Assembly (NCBI RefSeq): GCF_000144605.1
Contig: NC_014375.1
Coordinates: forward strand, 2,604,001 to 2,668,000
DNA length: 64,000 bases
From: Brevundimonas subvibrioides ATCC 15264
Lineage (GTDB): Bacteria; Pseudomonadota; Alphaproteobacteria; Caulobacterales; Caulobacteraceae
Direction: 5' to 3'
Part shown: positions 47,607 through 56,612 of the stretch, in pieces
How positions within the stretch are numbered: the stretch's first letter is position 1
How the letters are laid out: each line of letters begins with the position of its first letter
Notes under the pieces: generated by a model
Told to the model about the DNA's origin: nothing
The model's database searches: none
What the model saw: only the letters and a program-made list of their open reading frames with translations
Translations under genes and position numbers: made by a program

Positions 47607-48080
47607 CTAATCGTGCAGATAGACGATCCGCCGCTTCTTCGGATCGGCCCGCATGGCCGCGACGTGGCGGTCGTGCTCGCCCGACGCCCTGGCCTCGCGC
47701 TCGTTGGCCTCGACCCAGTGGGTGGTCTCGATGTCCTTCTGCAGCGCATTGGCCGCCAGGAGGTGGCCGCGGAAAAAGAAGTCGATCACGTCCGGGCCGA
47801 ACGGAATGACCTCGCCGACCGCCGTGGCGGTGCTGTCGGCCCCCAGATAGGCGGCCATGCGCAGCAGGGCTCCGGGCGAGGCCTTGGCCCGGGTGGCCTG
47901 CAGCAGCAGCCAGCCGCTGGTGCCGACGCTGTAGACCGTGCCCACGACGGGAATCCAGGTCAGCAGGCCGTCGAGACCCACGCCGAAAGGCCCGAAGCCG
48001 ACCGCGCGGTCAGACAGCTTCTTGACGCCCTCGACATTGGACCAGATCTTCTCGATATCCCCGATCGACCGTTTCGCCAT
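47607..48080 (-). CDS. DUF4112 protein
   Basis: A 157-residue protein whose core GFGPFGVGLDGLLTWIPVVG and IPFGPDVIDFFFRGHLLAAN match DUF4112, a family of small membrane-associated proteins of unknown function. One or two hydrophobic stretches are present. It is read towards the sigma gene and diverges from the next gene. Confidence 0.85.
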   Translation of the reverse strand: MAKRSIGDIEKIWSNVEGVKKLSDRAVGFGPFGVGLDGLLTWIPVVGTVYSVGTSGWLLLQATRAKASPGALLRMAAYLGADSTATAVGEVIPFGPDVIDFFFRGHLLAANALQKDIETTHWVEANEREARASGEHDRHVAAMRADPKKRRIVYLHD

Positions 48081-48165
48081 TCCGCCCTCCCAAAAGCGAG
48101 TGGTCAACGCACCACATCGAGCCGCGTTCAGCCCGGAACGCAAGCGTCTTCGCGAAAGGCCGCCC

Positions 48166-49125
48166 GTGTCCCGCGCCCGACTGATCCTGACCGGCGCAGC
48201 CCTGGTCCTGCTGGGACCCCCGCTGGCGATCGGGGCCGCGGCGTTGAGCGGGGTCGGGCATCGCTGGGTCGATATCCTGGCCCAGTTCGTCGGGCCGGCC
48301 CTGTTCACCGTCGGACTGATCGCGATCGCGGTGGTTGGATTCCGTCTCTGGGTCGCCGCGGCGGCGACGGGCCTGACCCTGCTGGTGCTGGCCGTCGCCG
48401 GCTGGCCACAGTGGTTTCCCCCGACCGGAACGGCGGCGGTCGGGGCACCGGAGTTCAGCCTGTATTCGGCCAATGTCTGGGTCGGGAACACCGACGTCGG
48501 AGGCATGGCCCGGTCGATCGAGGCGGCCGGTGCCGACATCGTCGTCCTGGTCGAGGTCGGCGACACGCCCGCCGGACAGATGGACCGGATCGTGGGGGCC
48601 TACCCCTATCGGGTGACCGGAAACCGCAACCCCGGCAAGAAGGGGCCGTCGCGCTATGTTTTCGCCTCGCGCTGGCCACTGCGCACCGTTCAGGTGCATG
48701 CCGAGGAGCTCGACGCCCACGGCCTTGTGGCCGAAACCCCGCTGGGGCCCGTCACGCTCGTGGGCGTCCACCTGACCCGGCCGTGGCCCTATCAGTACCA
48801 GTGGGGCCAGATCATCCAGGCTCGCGGACTGGCCAACTGGCGCAAGGCCTACAGCGGTCCGATGATCTTCGCCGGCGATTTCAACAGCGTGTCCAGCGCC
48901 CGCATCGGCCGCCAGATCCAGGCCGAGACGGGCCTGATCCCCGCTCCCGGCTGGCCGGGCACCTGGCACAGCGCGATGCCCTCGCCCGCCGCCATGACGA
49001 TCGACCAGGTCTATCGCTCGCCGGACCTGGCCCTGCTGGACCGCCGCCTCGGTCGCGGCAACGGATCGGATCACCGGCCGGTGATCACCCGCTTCACCCG
49101 CGCCGCGCCGCCACCAGCCGGCTGA
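48166..49125 (+). CDS. Membrane-anchored endonuclease/exonuclease/phosphatase-family protein
   Basis: A 319-residue protein with three N-terminal transmembrane helices (about residues 5-80) and an EEP catalytic domain from about 90: SLYSANVWVGN, DIVVLVEVGD (metal Glu), MIFAGDFNSV (GDFN) and NGSDHRPVITRF (SDH). Substrate is unknown; relatives act on DNA, sphingomyelin or phosphoinositides. GTG 48166 is the start, with AAAGG upstream. Its last 32 bases overlap the convergent tRNA nucleotidyltransferase gene. Confidence 0.88.
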   Translation: MSRARLILTGAALVLLGPPLAIGAAALSGVGHRWVDILAQFVGPALFTVGLIAIAVVGFRLWVAAAATGLTLLVLAVAGWPQWFPPTGTAAVGAPEFSLYSANVWVGNTDVGGMARSIEAAGADIVVLVEVGDTPAGQMDRIVGAYPYRVTGNRNPGKKGPSRYVFASRWPLRTVQVHAEELDAHGLVAETPLGPVTLVGVHLTRPWPYQYQWGQIIQARGLANWRKAYSGPMIFAGDFNSVSSARIGRQIQAETGLIPAPGWPGTWHSAMPSPAAMTIDQVYRSPDLALLDRRLGRGNGSDHRPVITRFTRAAPPPAG

Positions 49126-50302
49126 GCCGTTCCACATGGCCGGTCGCGGGGAAATCCGCCGCGACCCACTCGTCCTCGAAGGCCTTGAGGATCCGGCCCG
49201 TATCCGGCCCCGGCTCGACGCCCAGCTTCGCCAGGTCGCGACCGCCGACGGGCATCCGGGGCACGGGCCAGTCCGCCACGGTCGTCAGGACAGAGCGGTC
49301 GCCCTGCCCGTCCGCCTCGGCCAGCCCCCGAATCAGCCGGTCCAGCACGGCCTGTCGCCCGAGGCGATAGGTCAGGGCCCGCAGCGTCGCGACGGGCGTC
49401 GCCGGATCGAGTGGACTTGCGGCCGCGGCCCCCAGACGTGCTTCCATGACGCGGGGAAGGCGCAGGGCCTGCGCGGCCGCCGTCACGACGACGGCGTCAT
49501 CCGGCAGCAGGGCCGACAGCCGCAGCACGGGGTCGTCGCTGAGGGCGACCATGGCCTCGAAGGCGCGGGCTGACGGCACCGTGGGCACCAGTCGCTCCAG
49601 CACCCCGGCCGTCCGCATCGCCGCCACCGCCGCGCGCGGATCGGGCGCGGCCAGAAGTTTCAGCAGCTCCTTGGACACCCGCTCGGCCGACAGCCGCGCC
49701 AGCCCGTCCGCATGGGCCGCGCAGGCCGCCAGGCCCTCGGCATCCGGCGCGGCCCGGCCGTACCAGGCGAAGAAACGGAAGAAGCGCAGGATGCGCAGAT
49801 AGTCTTCCTCGATCCGGCGGTCCGGGTCGCCGACGAACACGACCCGGCCGGCCAGGGCATCCTCGACCCCCTGCCCCGTCGGATCGAAGATCGCGCCGGT
49901 CCGGTCGGCGTAGAGGGCGTTCAGGCGGAAGTCCCGGCGCGCCGCGTCCTCGGCCCAGTCGTCGGTGAAGGCGACCACGGCGCGGCGCCCGTCGGTCTCG
50001 ACGTCCCGGCGCAGGGTGGTGATCTCATAGGGCCGACGCTCCGACACCGCCGTGACGGTGCCGTGCGCCAGGCCGGTCGGCACCACTTTCAGCCCCGCGG
50101 CCTTCAGGGCGGCCATGGCGTCCTCGGGCTTCAGCCGCGTGGCGATGTCGATGTCGTCGACCGGGCGTCCGACCAGGGCGTTGCGAATGCAGCCGCCGAC
50201 GAAGCGGGCGCAGTCCGGACCGCCGGCGGCTTCCAGCGCGTCCATGACGGCGATGGTGGCCGACGACGTCAGCCAGTCGTGCCTCTCCAGCCGGGTCGTC
50301 AC
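49094..50302 (-). CDS. CCA tRNA nucleotidyltransferase/poly(A) polymerase-family protein
   Basis: A 402-residue class II nucleotidyltransferase that adds or repairs the tRNA 3' CCA. RFVGGCIRNALVGRPVDDID contains the nucleotide-binding GG and the DxD metal pair; RRDFRLNALYAD and DPDRRIEEDYLRILRFFRFF are the next family motifs. GTG 50302 overlaps the NUDIX stop (GTGA), so the two are coupled. Confidence 0.93.
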   Translation of the reverse strand: MTTRLERHDWLTSSATIAVMDALEAAGGPDCARFVGGCIRNALVGRPVDDIDIATRLKPEDAMAALKAAGLKVVPTGLAHGTVTAVSERRPYEITTLRRDVETDGRRAVVAFTDDWAEDAARRDFRLNALYADRTGAIFDPTGQGVEDALAGRVVFVGDPDRRIEEDYLRILRFFRFFAWYGRAAPDAEGLAACAAHADGLARLSAERVSKELLKLLAAPDPRAAVAAMRTAGVLERLVPTVPSARAFEAMVALSDDPVLRLSALLPDDAVVVTAAAQALRLPRVMEARLGAAAASPLDPATPVATLRALTYRLGRQAVLDRLIRGLAEADGQGDRSVLTTVADWPVPRMPVGGRDLAKLGVEPGPDTGRILKAFEDEWVAADFPATGHVERLSRLVAARRG

Positions 50303-50964
50303 GCCGCGTCCTCGGCCACGGCCGCCGGCAGGTCGTCTTCCTCGCCATACAGACGGTGGCGCAGGCCCCGGATGATGCCGGCCGTGGCCCCCCAGATGTA
50401 GCGCTCCTGCCAGGTCATCGACCAGTACCAGCGCCGCGCGCCGTCGGGGGCCTCCAGATGGTCGCGGCTGTGGTTGGACGGGTCCATCAGGAAGTCCCAC
50501 GGCGTCCGGAAGATCTCGGCCACCTCGTCCGGAGAGGCCACCAGGGCGGGCTCGGCCTCGATCCAGCCGACGACGGGCGTGACCAGATAGCCGGTGCCGG
50601 TCTCATAGGGGTCCGACAGGCCCAGCACCTGGACCAGCCCAGGGTCGAGATCGACCTCCTCGCGCGCCTCGCGCAGAGCGGCCTCCACGGCCGTCTCGCC
50701 CGCATCGAGCCGACCACCGGGAAAGGCGATCTGGCCCGTGTGCCGGGCCAGGCTGTCGGCACGGCGCGTCAGGATCACGGAAGGGCCGTCGCGGGTGACC
50801 AGCACGGGGATCAGGACGGCCGCCGGCTTCAGCGGCCCTTCGACCCAGCGCGACGCCCCCGGATTCAGGTCGAAGTCCGAGCGGGTGGCTGCTCCATCGG
50901 CCCGCCACTGGTCCGCCGGCGCAAGGCCCTCGATCAGCCGCGCTTTGAGGGAGGTCAGACTCAT
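50299..50964 (-). CDS. NUDIX hydrolase, CoA-pyrophosphatase type
   Basis: A 221-residue hydrolase of the NUDT7/YeaB type. The Nudix box is GGRLDAGETAVEAALREARE followed by EVDLD; before it, ILTRRADSLARHTGQIAFPG is the UPF0035 signature of CoA pyrophosphatases. It would cleave CoA derivatives. It lies ten bases downstream of the DUF1285 gene and is coupled to the tRNA nucleotidyltransferase gene. Confidence 0.92.
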   Translation of the reverse strand: MSLTSLKARLIEGLAPADQWRADGAATRSDFDLNPGASRWVEGPLKPAAVLIPVLVTRDGPSVILTRRADSLARHTGQIAFPGGRLDAGETAVEAALREAREEVDLDPGLVQVLGLSDPYETGTGYLVTPVVGWIEAEPALVASPDEVAEIFRTPWDFLMDPSNHSRDHLEAPDGARRWYWSMTWQERYIWGATAGIIRGLRHRLYGEEDDLPAAVAEDAA

Positions 50965-50974
50965 ACGGCGCGCC

Positions 50975-51538
50975 TCATGCCACGCCCGCGCCTGGCGGCC
51001 CGAGCGCAAACCAGGCACCGCCCGACGACACCATCAACTGCCCATCGCGAACCTCGGCCGCCTCGACCAGATCGTAGAAGACGGTCCGCGCGATCCGCGC
51101 CTCCAGCCCGCGCCGGACCAGCACGCGGGGTGCTGGCTCGCCGGTCACGGGATCGGTCTCGACCGTCACGGGATGGTCCGGCCCGGCCCGCACGACGTCG
51201 CCGACATCGGTGGTGAAGACCAGATCCTCGCCGTCCCGCTCCATGGTCACCGCCCGGAACGGCAGGTCCTCGACCGTGATCTTCAGCTTCTCGCCGGGCG
51301 TGACCAGATGATAGCCGTCCGGGTCCAGTCTCAGGATGGTGGAGAACAGCCGCACCAGCTCGGCCCGCCCGATCGGCGATCCCTCGTGCATCCAGGTGCC
51401 GTCCGCGCGGATGACGATGTCGATGTCGCCGCAATGGTCCGGATGCCACAGGTGGACGGGCGGCAGGCCCCGACCGGGGGCCTGTTTCGCCGCCTGGGTC
51501 AGGCCCGCAAGGCCCGTTGCTGTCTCCGATCCGCTCAT
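50975..51538 (-). CDS. DUF1285 protein
   Basis: A 187-residue soluble protein of the DUF1285 family: PPVHLWHPDHCGDIDIVIRA near the start, the WMHEGSPIGRAELVRLFSTI core and LDPDGYHLVTPGEKLKI. Function unknown. ATG 51538 is the start; the frame extends to a TTG two codons earlier. Confidence 0.85.
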   Translation of the reverse strand: MSGSETATGLAGLTQAAKQAPGRGLPPVHLWHPDHCGDIDIVIRADGTWMHEGSPIGRAELVRLFSTILRLDPDGYHLVTPGEKLKITVEDLPFRAVTMERDGEDLVFTTDVGDVVRAGPDHPVTVETDPVTGEPAPRVLVRRGLEARIARTVFYDLVEAAEVRDGQLMVSSGGAWFALGPPGAGVA

Positions 51539-51577
51539 GCCCAAGACTTAGGCCGCGTCGCCGTCCGGCGAAAGGCG

Positions 51578-52069
51578 TCAGGCCGGAAGCGCGAGACCCT
51601 GCGGTGCGGCCGAGGTGATCCCCAGCCACAGGACGCGTCGCCGATCGGCCGGTCCGGGCATTCTGACGTCGGAAGCGACCGCGAACCCGAACCGCGAGAA
51701 GTACGGAAGATCCCCGACCAGCAGCACGCCCGCGACGCCGAGCGCTTGCGCCTGGCCGAGACAGGCCCCGACCAGATCCGCGCCCAGACCCCGGTCCCGC
51801 GCCTCGGCGGCCACTGCGATCGGTCCCAGAAAGACGGCATCCACGCCGCCGATGGTGATGGACCACAGACGCACGGACCCCACCAGGCGTCCGTCCTCGC
51901 GCGCAACATATCCTGCCGCCAGCCGGGCGGTCTCGCGGATGCGCTCCGCCGTCTTGGCGAACCGGCCCGGCCCGAAGGCGTCGAGCACCAGCCGGTCGAC
52001 CTCGGCCGCGTCGGCGGGGGTTTCCGGAACGATCCGGAGCACGGGTACGGGAACGGGGGACGCGGACAT
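51578..52069 (-). CDS. GNAT-family N-acetyltransferase
   Basis: A 163-residue acetyltransferase of the YhbS type. LGPIAVAAEARDRGLGADLV is the acetyl-CoA loop (R/Q-x2-G-x-G/A), followed by the LLVGDLPYFSRFGF segment. Substrate unknown; relatives act on small amines or proteins. Alone between two operons. Confidence 0.88.
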   Translation of the reverse strand: MSASPVPVPVLRIVPETPADAAEVDRLVLDAFGPGRFAKTAERIRETARLAAGYVAREDGRLVGSVRLWSITIGGVDAVFLGPIAVAAEARDRGLGADLVGACLGQAQALGVAGVLLVGDLPYFSRFGFAVASDVRMPGPADRRRVLWLGITSAAPQGLALPA

Positions 52070-52131
52070 GGCGCGGGCACCTAGGCCCTATGGCCCGCCG
52101 GTTCAACCTTGGACCCGTGACAGGCCGCGGT

Positions 52132-52908
52132 TCAGCCGGCCTTCGAAAAGTCGGGCGCGCGCTTCTGGCTGAAGGCCATGAAGGCCTCCATCGCCTCGGG
52201 GCTCGACATCTGGGACCCGAACGCCTCGCCTTCGCGCAGCATCAGCGACCACAGCGCCCCGGCGTCGCGCATCAATTGCTTGGACTTGCGCATCGAGTTG
52301 GGAGCCCGCGTCGCCAGCTTGGCGGCCAGGCCGGCGGCGACCGCATCCACCTCGGCGGCAGGCACGGCGCGGCTGGCGATGCCCCAGGCGAGGGCCGTGC
52401 GTCCGTCGATCGGCTCGCCGAGGGCGAACATCTCGAACGCCCGCTGATGACCGATGACCATCGGCAGGAGCAGCGACGAGGCCGCTTCCGGGGCCAGGGC
52501 CAGGTTGATGAAGGGCACCGACAGCAACGCATCTTCAGCCACGACGACCATGTCGCAATGCAGCAGCAGCGTCAGCCCGATACCCACGGCCCGGCCCCGC
52601 ACCGCCGCGACCGCCGGCTTGTCCAGCTCGGCCAGGGCCTTGAGGAAATGGAAGACCGGCGCATCGACCACCTGACCGCCGCCGGACGATCCGATGGCGA
52701 TGAAGTCGGCGATGTCGTTGCCGGCCGAGAAGCTGTCGCCCTCGGCCCGGAACAGAAGCACGCGCACGGTGTCGTCGGTGCGGGCCCGCTGCGTCGCCGC
52801 GGCCAGCGAGGCGTACATCGCCTGGGTGATGGCGTTCTTCTTTTCCGGCCGGTTCAGGGTGACGGTCAGGACGCCGTCAGCGAAGGCGGTCTGGATCAGG
52901 TCGCTCAT
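52132..52908 (-). CDS. Enoyl-CoA hydratase/isomerase-family protein
   Basis: A 258-residue crotonase. LNRPEKKNAITQAMYASL opens it; the oxyanion hole is formed by SAGNDIADF and GRAVGIGLTLLLHCDMVVVA. The catalytic glutamates of strict hydratases are not evident in LLSVPFINLALAPEAASS (Pro-Glu-Ala occurs), so an isomerase-type role is possible. It is coupled by ATGA to the MBL hydrolase upstream, suggesting a shared acyl-CoA degradation step. Confidence 0.88.
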   Translation of the reverse strand: MSDLIQTAFADGVLTVTLNRPEKKNAITQAMYASLAAATQRARTDDTVRVLLFRAEGDSFSAGNDIADFIAIGSSGGGQVVDAPVFHFLKALAELDKPAVAAVRGRAVGIGLTLLLHCDMVVVAEDALLSVPFINLALAPEAASSLLLPMVIGHQRAFEMFALGEPIDGRTALAWGIASRAVPAAEVDAVAAGLAAKLATRAPNSMRKSKQLMRDAGALWSLMLREGEAFGSQMSSPEAMEAFMAFSQKRAPDFSKAG

Positions 52909-54026
52909 TGGGCAGGCTCCGTTTCGAGAGTGGTCCACCAGTCGACGCCGTCGGCATCGCGCTCGCGCCGGGCCTTGGCCTGCGCCTCCAGGTGGTTCAG
53001 GTGCGCGATCGCCTCCCCGGTCGCCATGCCGAGAAGGCCGTCGCCGACGGGACGCGCGAACAGGGCGGGAAAGACGTCGATGGCGCGGCTGGGGGTCCGC
53101 AGCGTCCGGGCCAGCCGTTTCAGCGAGACGGCATGGCCCCGCTTCAGCGCCTCGATACGGGGCAGGACGCCGGTGAAGGGTTCGCCGTGACCGGGCAGGA
53201 CGAACGTGTCGGCCGGCAGCACTTCGCCCAGCCGCTCCAGCGACGTCAGCCAGTCGGCCAGGGGATCGGCCATCGGCTCCGTCGGCCAGACCGAGATATT
53301 GGATGAGATCCGCGGCAGGATCTGATCGCCCGCGATGAAGACGCCATCCGACCCACGCCATAGACAGACGTGCTCGGGGCTGTGGCCATTGCCGACCACG
53401 ATCGACCAGTCCTGCCCGCCGATAGACAGCGTTCCACCGGCGGCCAGCCGCTGATACCCGGCCGGCAGGGGCGCGACCCCCTTGGCGAACCGGCCGTAGG
53501 TCTCGCGATAGCGTTGCAGCTGGTCGTCGGACCAGCCTGCGGCCCGGAAGAAGCGGACGCCGTCTTCGGGGGCCGGGCCGATGTCCGCGGTCAGCATCCG
53601 CCCGGTGACGTACTCCAGCTGCGACATCAGAAGCGGCGCGTCGAAACGCTCGCACAGCCAGCCCGCCAGCCCGATGTGGTCGGGATGCATGTGGGTGCAG
53701 ATGACGCGGGTGACCGGCCGGCCGCCCAGCGGCCCGGCCAGGGCCGCTTCCCAGGCCTCGATGCTGTCCGGGGTGCGGATGCCGGTGTCGACCAAGACCC
53801 AGCCGTCGCCGTCCTCGATCGCATAGACATTGATATGGTTCAAAGCCATCGGCAGGGGCAGACGCATCCACAGCACGCCGGGTGCCGCCTCGATCGCCTC
53901 GCCCGGCGCGGGCGGTGTCCCCAGGGGATAGGCCAGGCCCCGCAGGCCGCTCCCGGTGGTCCCGGTCTCGCCTTCGCTCGTGATGACGCCGTCGGCCAAG
54001 TCCGTCTCCAATCGCAACGGGCCCAT
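52905..54026 (-). CDS. MBL-fold metallo-hydrolase
   Basis: A 373-residue metallo-beta-lactamase-fold protein with the two-metal site: THMHPDHIGLAGW (HxHxDH), VGNGHSPEHVCLW, AGDQILPRIS (Asp) and LPGHGEPF (His). A C-terminal helical winged part ends it, typical of LACTB2-like thioesterase or ribonuclease relatives. Paired with an enoyl-CoA hydratase, a thioesterase-like role fits. ATG 54026 is chosen at MGPLRLETD; longer frames overlap the divergent gene. Confidence 0.88.
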   Translation of the reverse strand: MGPLRLETDLADGVITSEGETGTTGSGLRGLAYPLGTPPAPGEAIEAAPGVLWMRLPLPMALNHINVYAIEDGDGWVLVDTGIRTPDSIEAWEAALAGPLGGRPVTRVICTHMHPDHIGLAGWLCERFDAPLLMSQLEYVTGRMLTADIGPAPEDGVRFFRAAGWSDDQLQRYRETYGRFAKGVAPLPAGYQRLAAGGTLSIGGQDWSIVVGNGHSPEHVCLWRGSDGVFIAGDQILPRISSNISVWPTEPMADPLADWLTSLERLGEVLPADTFVLPGHGEPFTGVLPRIEALKRGHAVSLKRLARTLRTPSRAIDVFPALFARPVGDGLLGMATGEAIAHLNHLEAQAKARRERDADGVDWWTTLETEPAQ

Positions 54027-54159
54027 TCTTGCCAGAGCCGGCCCTGTCCGTCCAGCGCGCCGGACGTTCGCCGCACCCGCGCCGCAACTCGGTCTTGACC
54101 TTGTCCCGGCACCCCGCCAAGGCTCTGCCCACAGGGAAATGCGGTCCAGGAGCCAGTTC

Positions 54160-55137
54160 GTGTTCAAATCCTCCATCCTCGCGGCCTTCGGGGCCGCGAT
54201 CATGCTCACCGGGCTCGCGCCCCTGACCGCCAGCGCGCAGTCGACCGGCAGCAACATCCCCGGCAACACCACAGGCGCGCAATCCCAGTCGCCGGTCGAC
54301 GGTCAGGCCATCGAGACCGAGCAGAACGCGCGCCAGCGTCGCGAAGCCCGCAACCGGGCTGCGCCGCCGCCGCCCACGCCCGCCGAGAACATGGCCGCGG
54401 CCCAGGCCCTGGCGACCGCCACCAGCACGCCCTGCCAGGTGACGTCGGCCGAGCTGCGCGGCGTGACCCCCGCCCAGGAAAAACTCTACGAGGCGGTCTG
54501 CGCCACCGGGCCCGGTTTCGTCTTCATCTCGTCCACGCCGCCGGTCGCCGCCGACTGCATCCTGCTGGCCGGTCAGGCCGAGATCGAGCGCGCCCGTGAC
54601 CCCGCGGCCGACGTCGGCACCCAGTGCGTCAACCCCGTGAACCTGGACGTCCTGCGCGTCGTCAGCGCCTATGCCGTCGAGGCCGGCGTGACCTGCACGC
54701 CGGATCAGGGCAGCTCGATCGGTCGCTCCAGCGCCGGCAACCTGATCTATGAAATCGGCTGCAACGGCACCGACGGCTACTGGCTGGAACGCCTGCCCAC
54801 GGGCTGGAAGAAGACCGAATGCCTTGAGGTCGTCGGTCAGAACGGCAAGTGCCGCTTCTCCACCACCGCCGAACAGGTCGCCACGCTGAAGGGCCGCTTC
54901 GCCGGCAACGCCGAAGCCGCCGCCTGCGACCCGACCGAGGCCCGCTACATGGGTGCCAACGCCAACGGCAGCTTCTACGAAGCCAAATGCGCCGACGGCA
55001 AAGGCTTCATCGTCCGCTTCGACACCGCCTATGCCGTGCAGCAGGTCTACCCCTGCGAAACCGCACAGCGCATCGGCGGCGGCTGCCGCCTGACGGTGGT
55101 TCCGGAAGCCGCCGCCCCGGCCTCGGCCGCGCAGTAA
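54160..55137 (+). CDS. Secreted three-repeat 12-cysteine protein of unknown function
   Basis: A 325-residue exported protein with a signal peptide (PLTASAQ, cleavage near residue 27), a charged Pro-rich linker, then three repeats of about 75 residues, each with four cysteines: 92/114/133/156, 179/201/221/231 and 256/277/299/309. Each repeat contains [YF]E-x2-C-x2-G-x-G-[FY]. Disulfides within repeats are likely. GTG 54160 is preferred to ATG 54139 because AGGAG lies seven bases upstream. No family was recognised. Confidence 0.78.
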   Translation: MFKSSILAAFGAAIMLTGLAPLTASAQSTGSNIPGNTTGAQSQSPVDGQAIETEQNARQRREARNRAAPPPPTPAENMAAAQALATATSTPCQVTSAELRGVTPAQEKLYEAVCATGPGFVFISSTPPVAADCILLAGQAEIERARDPAADVGTQCVNPVNLDVLRVVSAYAVEAGVTCTPDQGSSIGRSSAGNLIYEIGCNGTDGYWLERLPTGWKKTECLEVVGQNGKCRFSTTAEQVATLKGRFAGNAEAAACDPTEARYMGANANGSFYEAKCADGKGFIVRFDTAYAVQQVYPCETAQRIGGGCRLTVVPEAAAPASAAQ

Positions 55138-55142
55138 TCAAA

Positions 55143-55172
55143 CGCCCCCCCGGGCGCTTGCTCGGGGGGGCG
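55143..55172. terminator. Strong hairpin after the three-repeat gene
   Basis: A perfect 10-bp GC stem (55143-55152 with 55163-55172) and a 10-base loop, six bases past the stop. No T run follows, so its ability to terminate is unsure. Confidence 0.55.
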
Positions 55173-55193
55173 ACGCTGCCTAGGCTCCCGGCG

Positions 55194-55988
55194 ATGCGTA
55201 TCGCCACCTGGAATGTGAACTCCGTCAACGCCCGCCTGCCGACGGTCCTGCAATGGCTCGAAGCGGCCGTGCCCGACGTCGTCTGCTTCCAGGAGATCAA
55301 GACCGTCGACGACAAGTTCCCGCGCGAGGCCTTCGAAAGCCTGGGCTACAACGTCGAGGTTCACGGCCAGAAGTCCTACAACGGCGTGGCCCTGCTTTCG
55401 AAATATCCGGTCTCGGACGTGCGGCGCGGCCTGCCCGGTTCGGACCTGCTCGCCGAGGGCGAGGACGACCAGGCCCGCTACATCGAAGCCCTCATCGAGG
55501 CCCCCCGCCCCATCCGAGTCGGGGGCCTCTACCTGCCCAACGGCAATCCGATCGGCACAGGCAAGTTCGACTACAAGCTGCGCTGGATGGGCCGGCTGAA
55601 CGCCCACGCCCGTGACCTGCTGGCCAATGAAGAGGCTTTCACCCTGTGCGGCGACTACAACGTCATCCCCACGCCGGACGACGCGAAGACCCCTTCGGCC
55701 TGGGTGACCGACGCCCTGTTCCAGCCGGAGAGCCGCGCCGCCTTCCGCGCGCTGAAGGGGCTGGGCCTCTATGAGGCGGGCGAGCTCGGGAACCAGCCGC
55801 CCGGCACCTATACCTTCTGGGACTATCAGGCGGGGGCCTGGCAGCGGGATCACGGCATACGCATCGACTTCCACCTGCTGTCGCCGCAGGCCGCCGACCG
55901 GTTCGTCGGCGTCGAGACGCACCGCGACGCCCGCGACATGGACAAGCCGTCGGACCACGTCCCGGTCGTGATCGAACTGGCCGAGTGA
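55194..55988 (+). CDS. xth: Exodeoxyribonuclease III
   Basis: A 264-residue AP endonuclease/3'-5' exonuclease of base-excision repair. MRIATWNVNSVNARLPTVLQ, VVCFQEIKTVDDKFP (metal Glu), LCGDYNVIPTPDD (GDxN) and KPSDHVPVVIEL (SDH) are all present, as are the NGNPIGTGKFDYKLRW family residues. ATG 55194 starts exactly at the conserved MRIATWN. Confidence 0.96.
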   Translation: MRIATWNVNSVNARLPTVLQWLEAAVPDVVCFQEIKTVDDKFPREAFESLGYNVEVHGQKSYNGVALLSKYPVSDVRRGLPGSDLLAEGEDDQARYIEALIEAPRPIRVGGLYLPNGNPIGTGKFDYKLRWMGRLNAHARDLLANEEAFTLCGDYNVIPTPDDAKTPSAWVTDALFQPESRAAFRALKGLGLYEAGELGNQPPGTYTFWDYQAGAWQRDHGIRIDFHLLSPQAADRFVGVETHRDARDMDKPSDHVPVVIELAE

Positions 55989-56003
55989 TGGGCGAGGCCC
56001 GAG

Positions 56004-56519
56004 ATGGCTGAGGCCCTGCGCGTCATCCTGCTGGTCGCGCTCGCCGCGGCCGCCCTGACCACCGCCGCCCTGACGTTGAACTGGTGGATGGAGCCCGAGC
56101 GTCGCCTGCGCCGGGCCATGCTGAAATCCCTGGGTGCCCTGCCCGAGGCGGAAGCGATCTCGGCCGCCGAGGGCCGCGCCGCGGGCCTGGACTTCGACGG
56201 CGGCCAGGTCGCCGTCCTGTGGGATCGCGGGGCCCACGGTCTGGTCTATGCCTTCGACGAGGTCGAGGGCGGCGAACTGATCGTCGATGGCCACGTCGTC
56301 GCCCGCGTCCGGCGCGGCGAGGCCCGAAAGGCGCTCGACGTCATGGCCCCGGACGCCGAGCAGGTGACGCTGCGGCTGCTTTTCGCCGACGCCCGCTATC
56401 CCGAGTTCGAACTGGCCCTGTGGAACGCCATGTCGCCCGGCCATACCGGATCGCCGCCCGAGGCCATGCGGCTGGGCCGCCGCTGGCTGTCGCATCTGGA
56501 AGCGCTGCTGAAGGGCTGA
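56004..56519 (+). CDS. Single-pass membrane protein of unknown function
   Basis: A 171-residue protein with an N-terminal helix (VILLVALAAAALTTAALTL) and a soluble domain beginning WWMEPERRLRRAMLKSLGAL that contains FDGGQVAVLWDRGAHGLVYA. Such proteins are conserved in Caulobacterales but not characterised. It starts 15 bases after xth and may be co-transcribed. Confidence 0.72.
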   Translation: MAEALRVILLVALAAAALTTAALTLNWWMEPERRLRRAMLKSLGALPEAEAISAAEGRAAGLDFDGGQVAVLWDRGAHGLVYAFDEVEGGELIVDGHVVARVRRGEARKALDVMAPDAEQVTLRLLFADARYPEFELALWNAMSPGHTGSPPEAMRLGRRWLSHLEALLKG

Positions 56520-56532
56520 TCTGTCGCGCCCG

Positions 56533-56560
56533 GCTCTTCCCGGCTTTCGCCGGGATGAGC
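56533..56560. repeat. GCTCTTCCCGGC hairpin repeat
   Basis: CCCGGC-TTTC-GCCGGG (56539-56554) with GCTC/GAGC outer arms (56533-56536, 56557-56560). This kind of short intergenic palindrome is common in GC-rich proteobacterial genomes. Confidence 0.55.
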
Positions 56561-56612
56561 GGAAGGGTAGAAGCCCCCTTCCAACGATTTCCGCCTTTCC
56601 AAGGAGCCCGCC

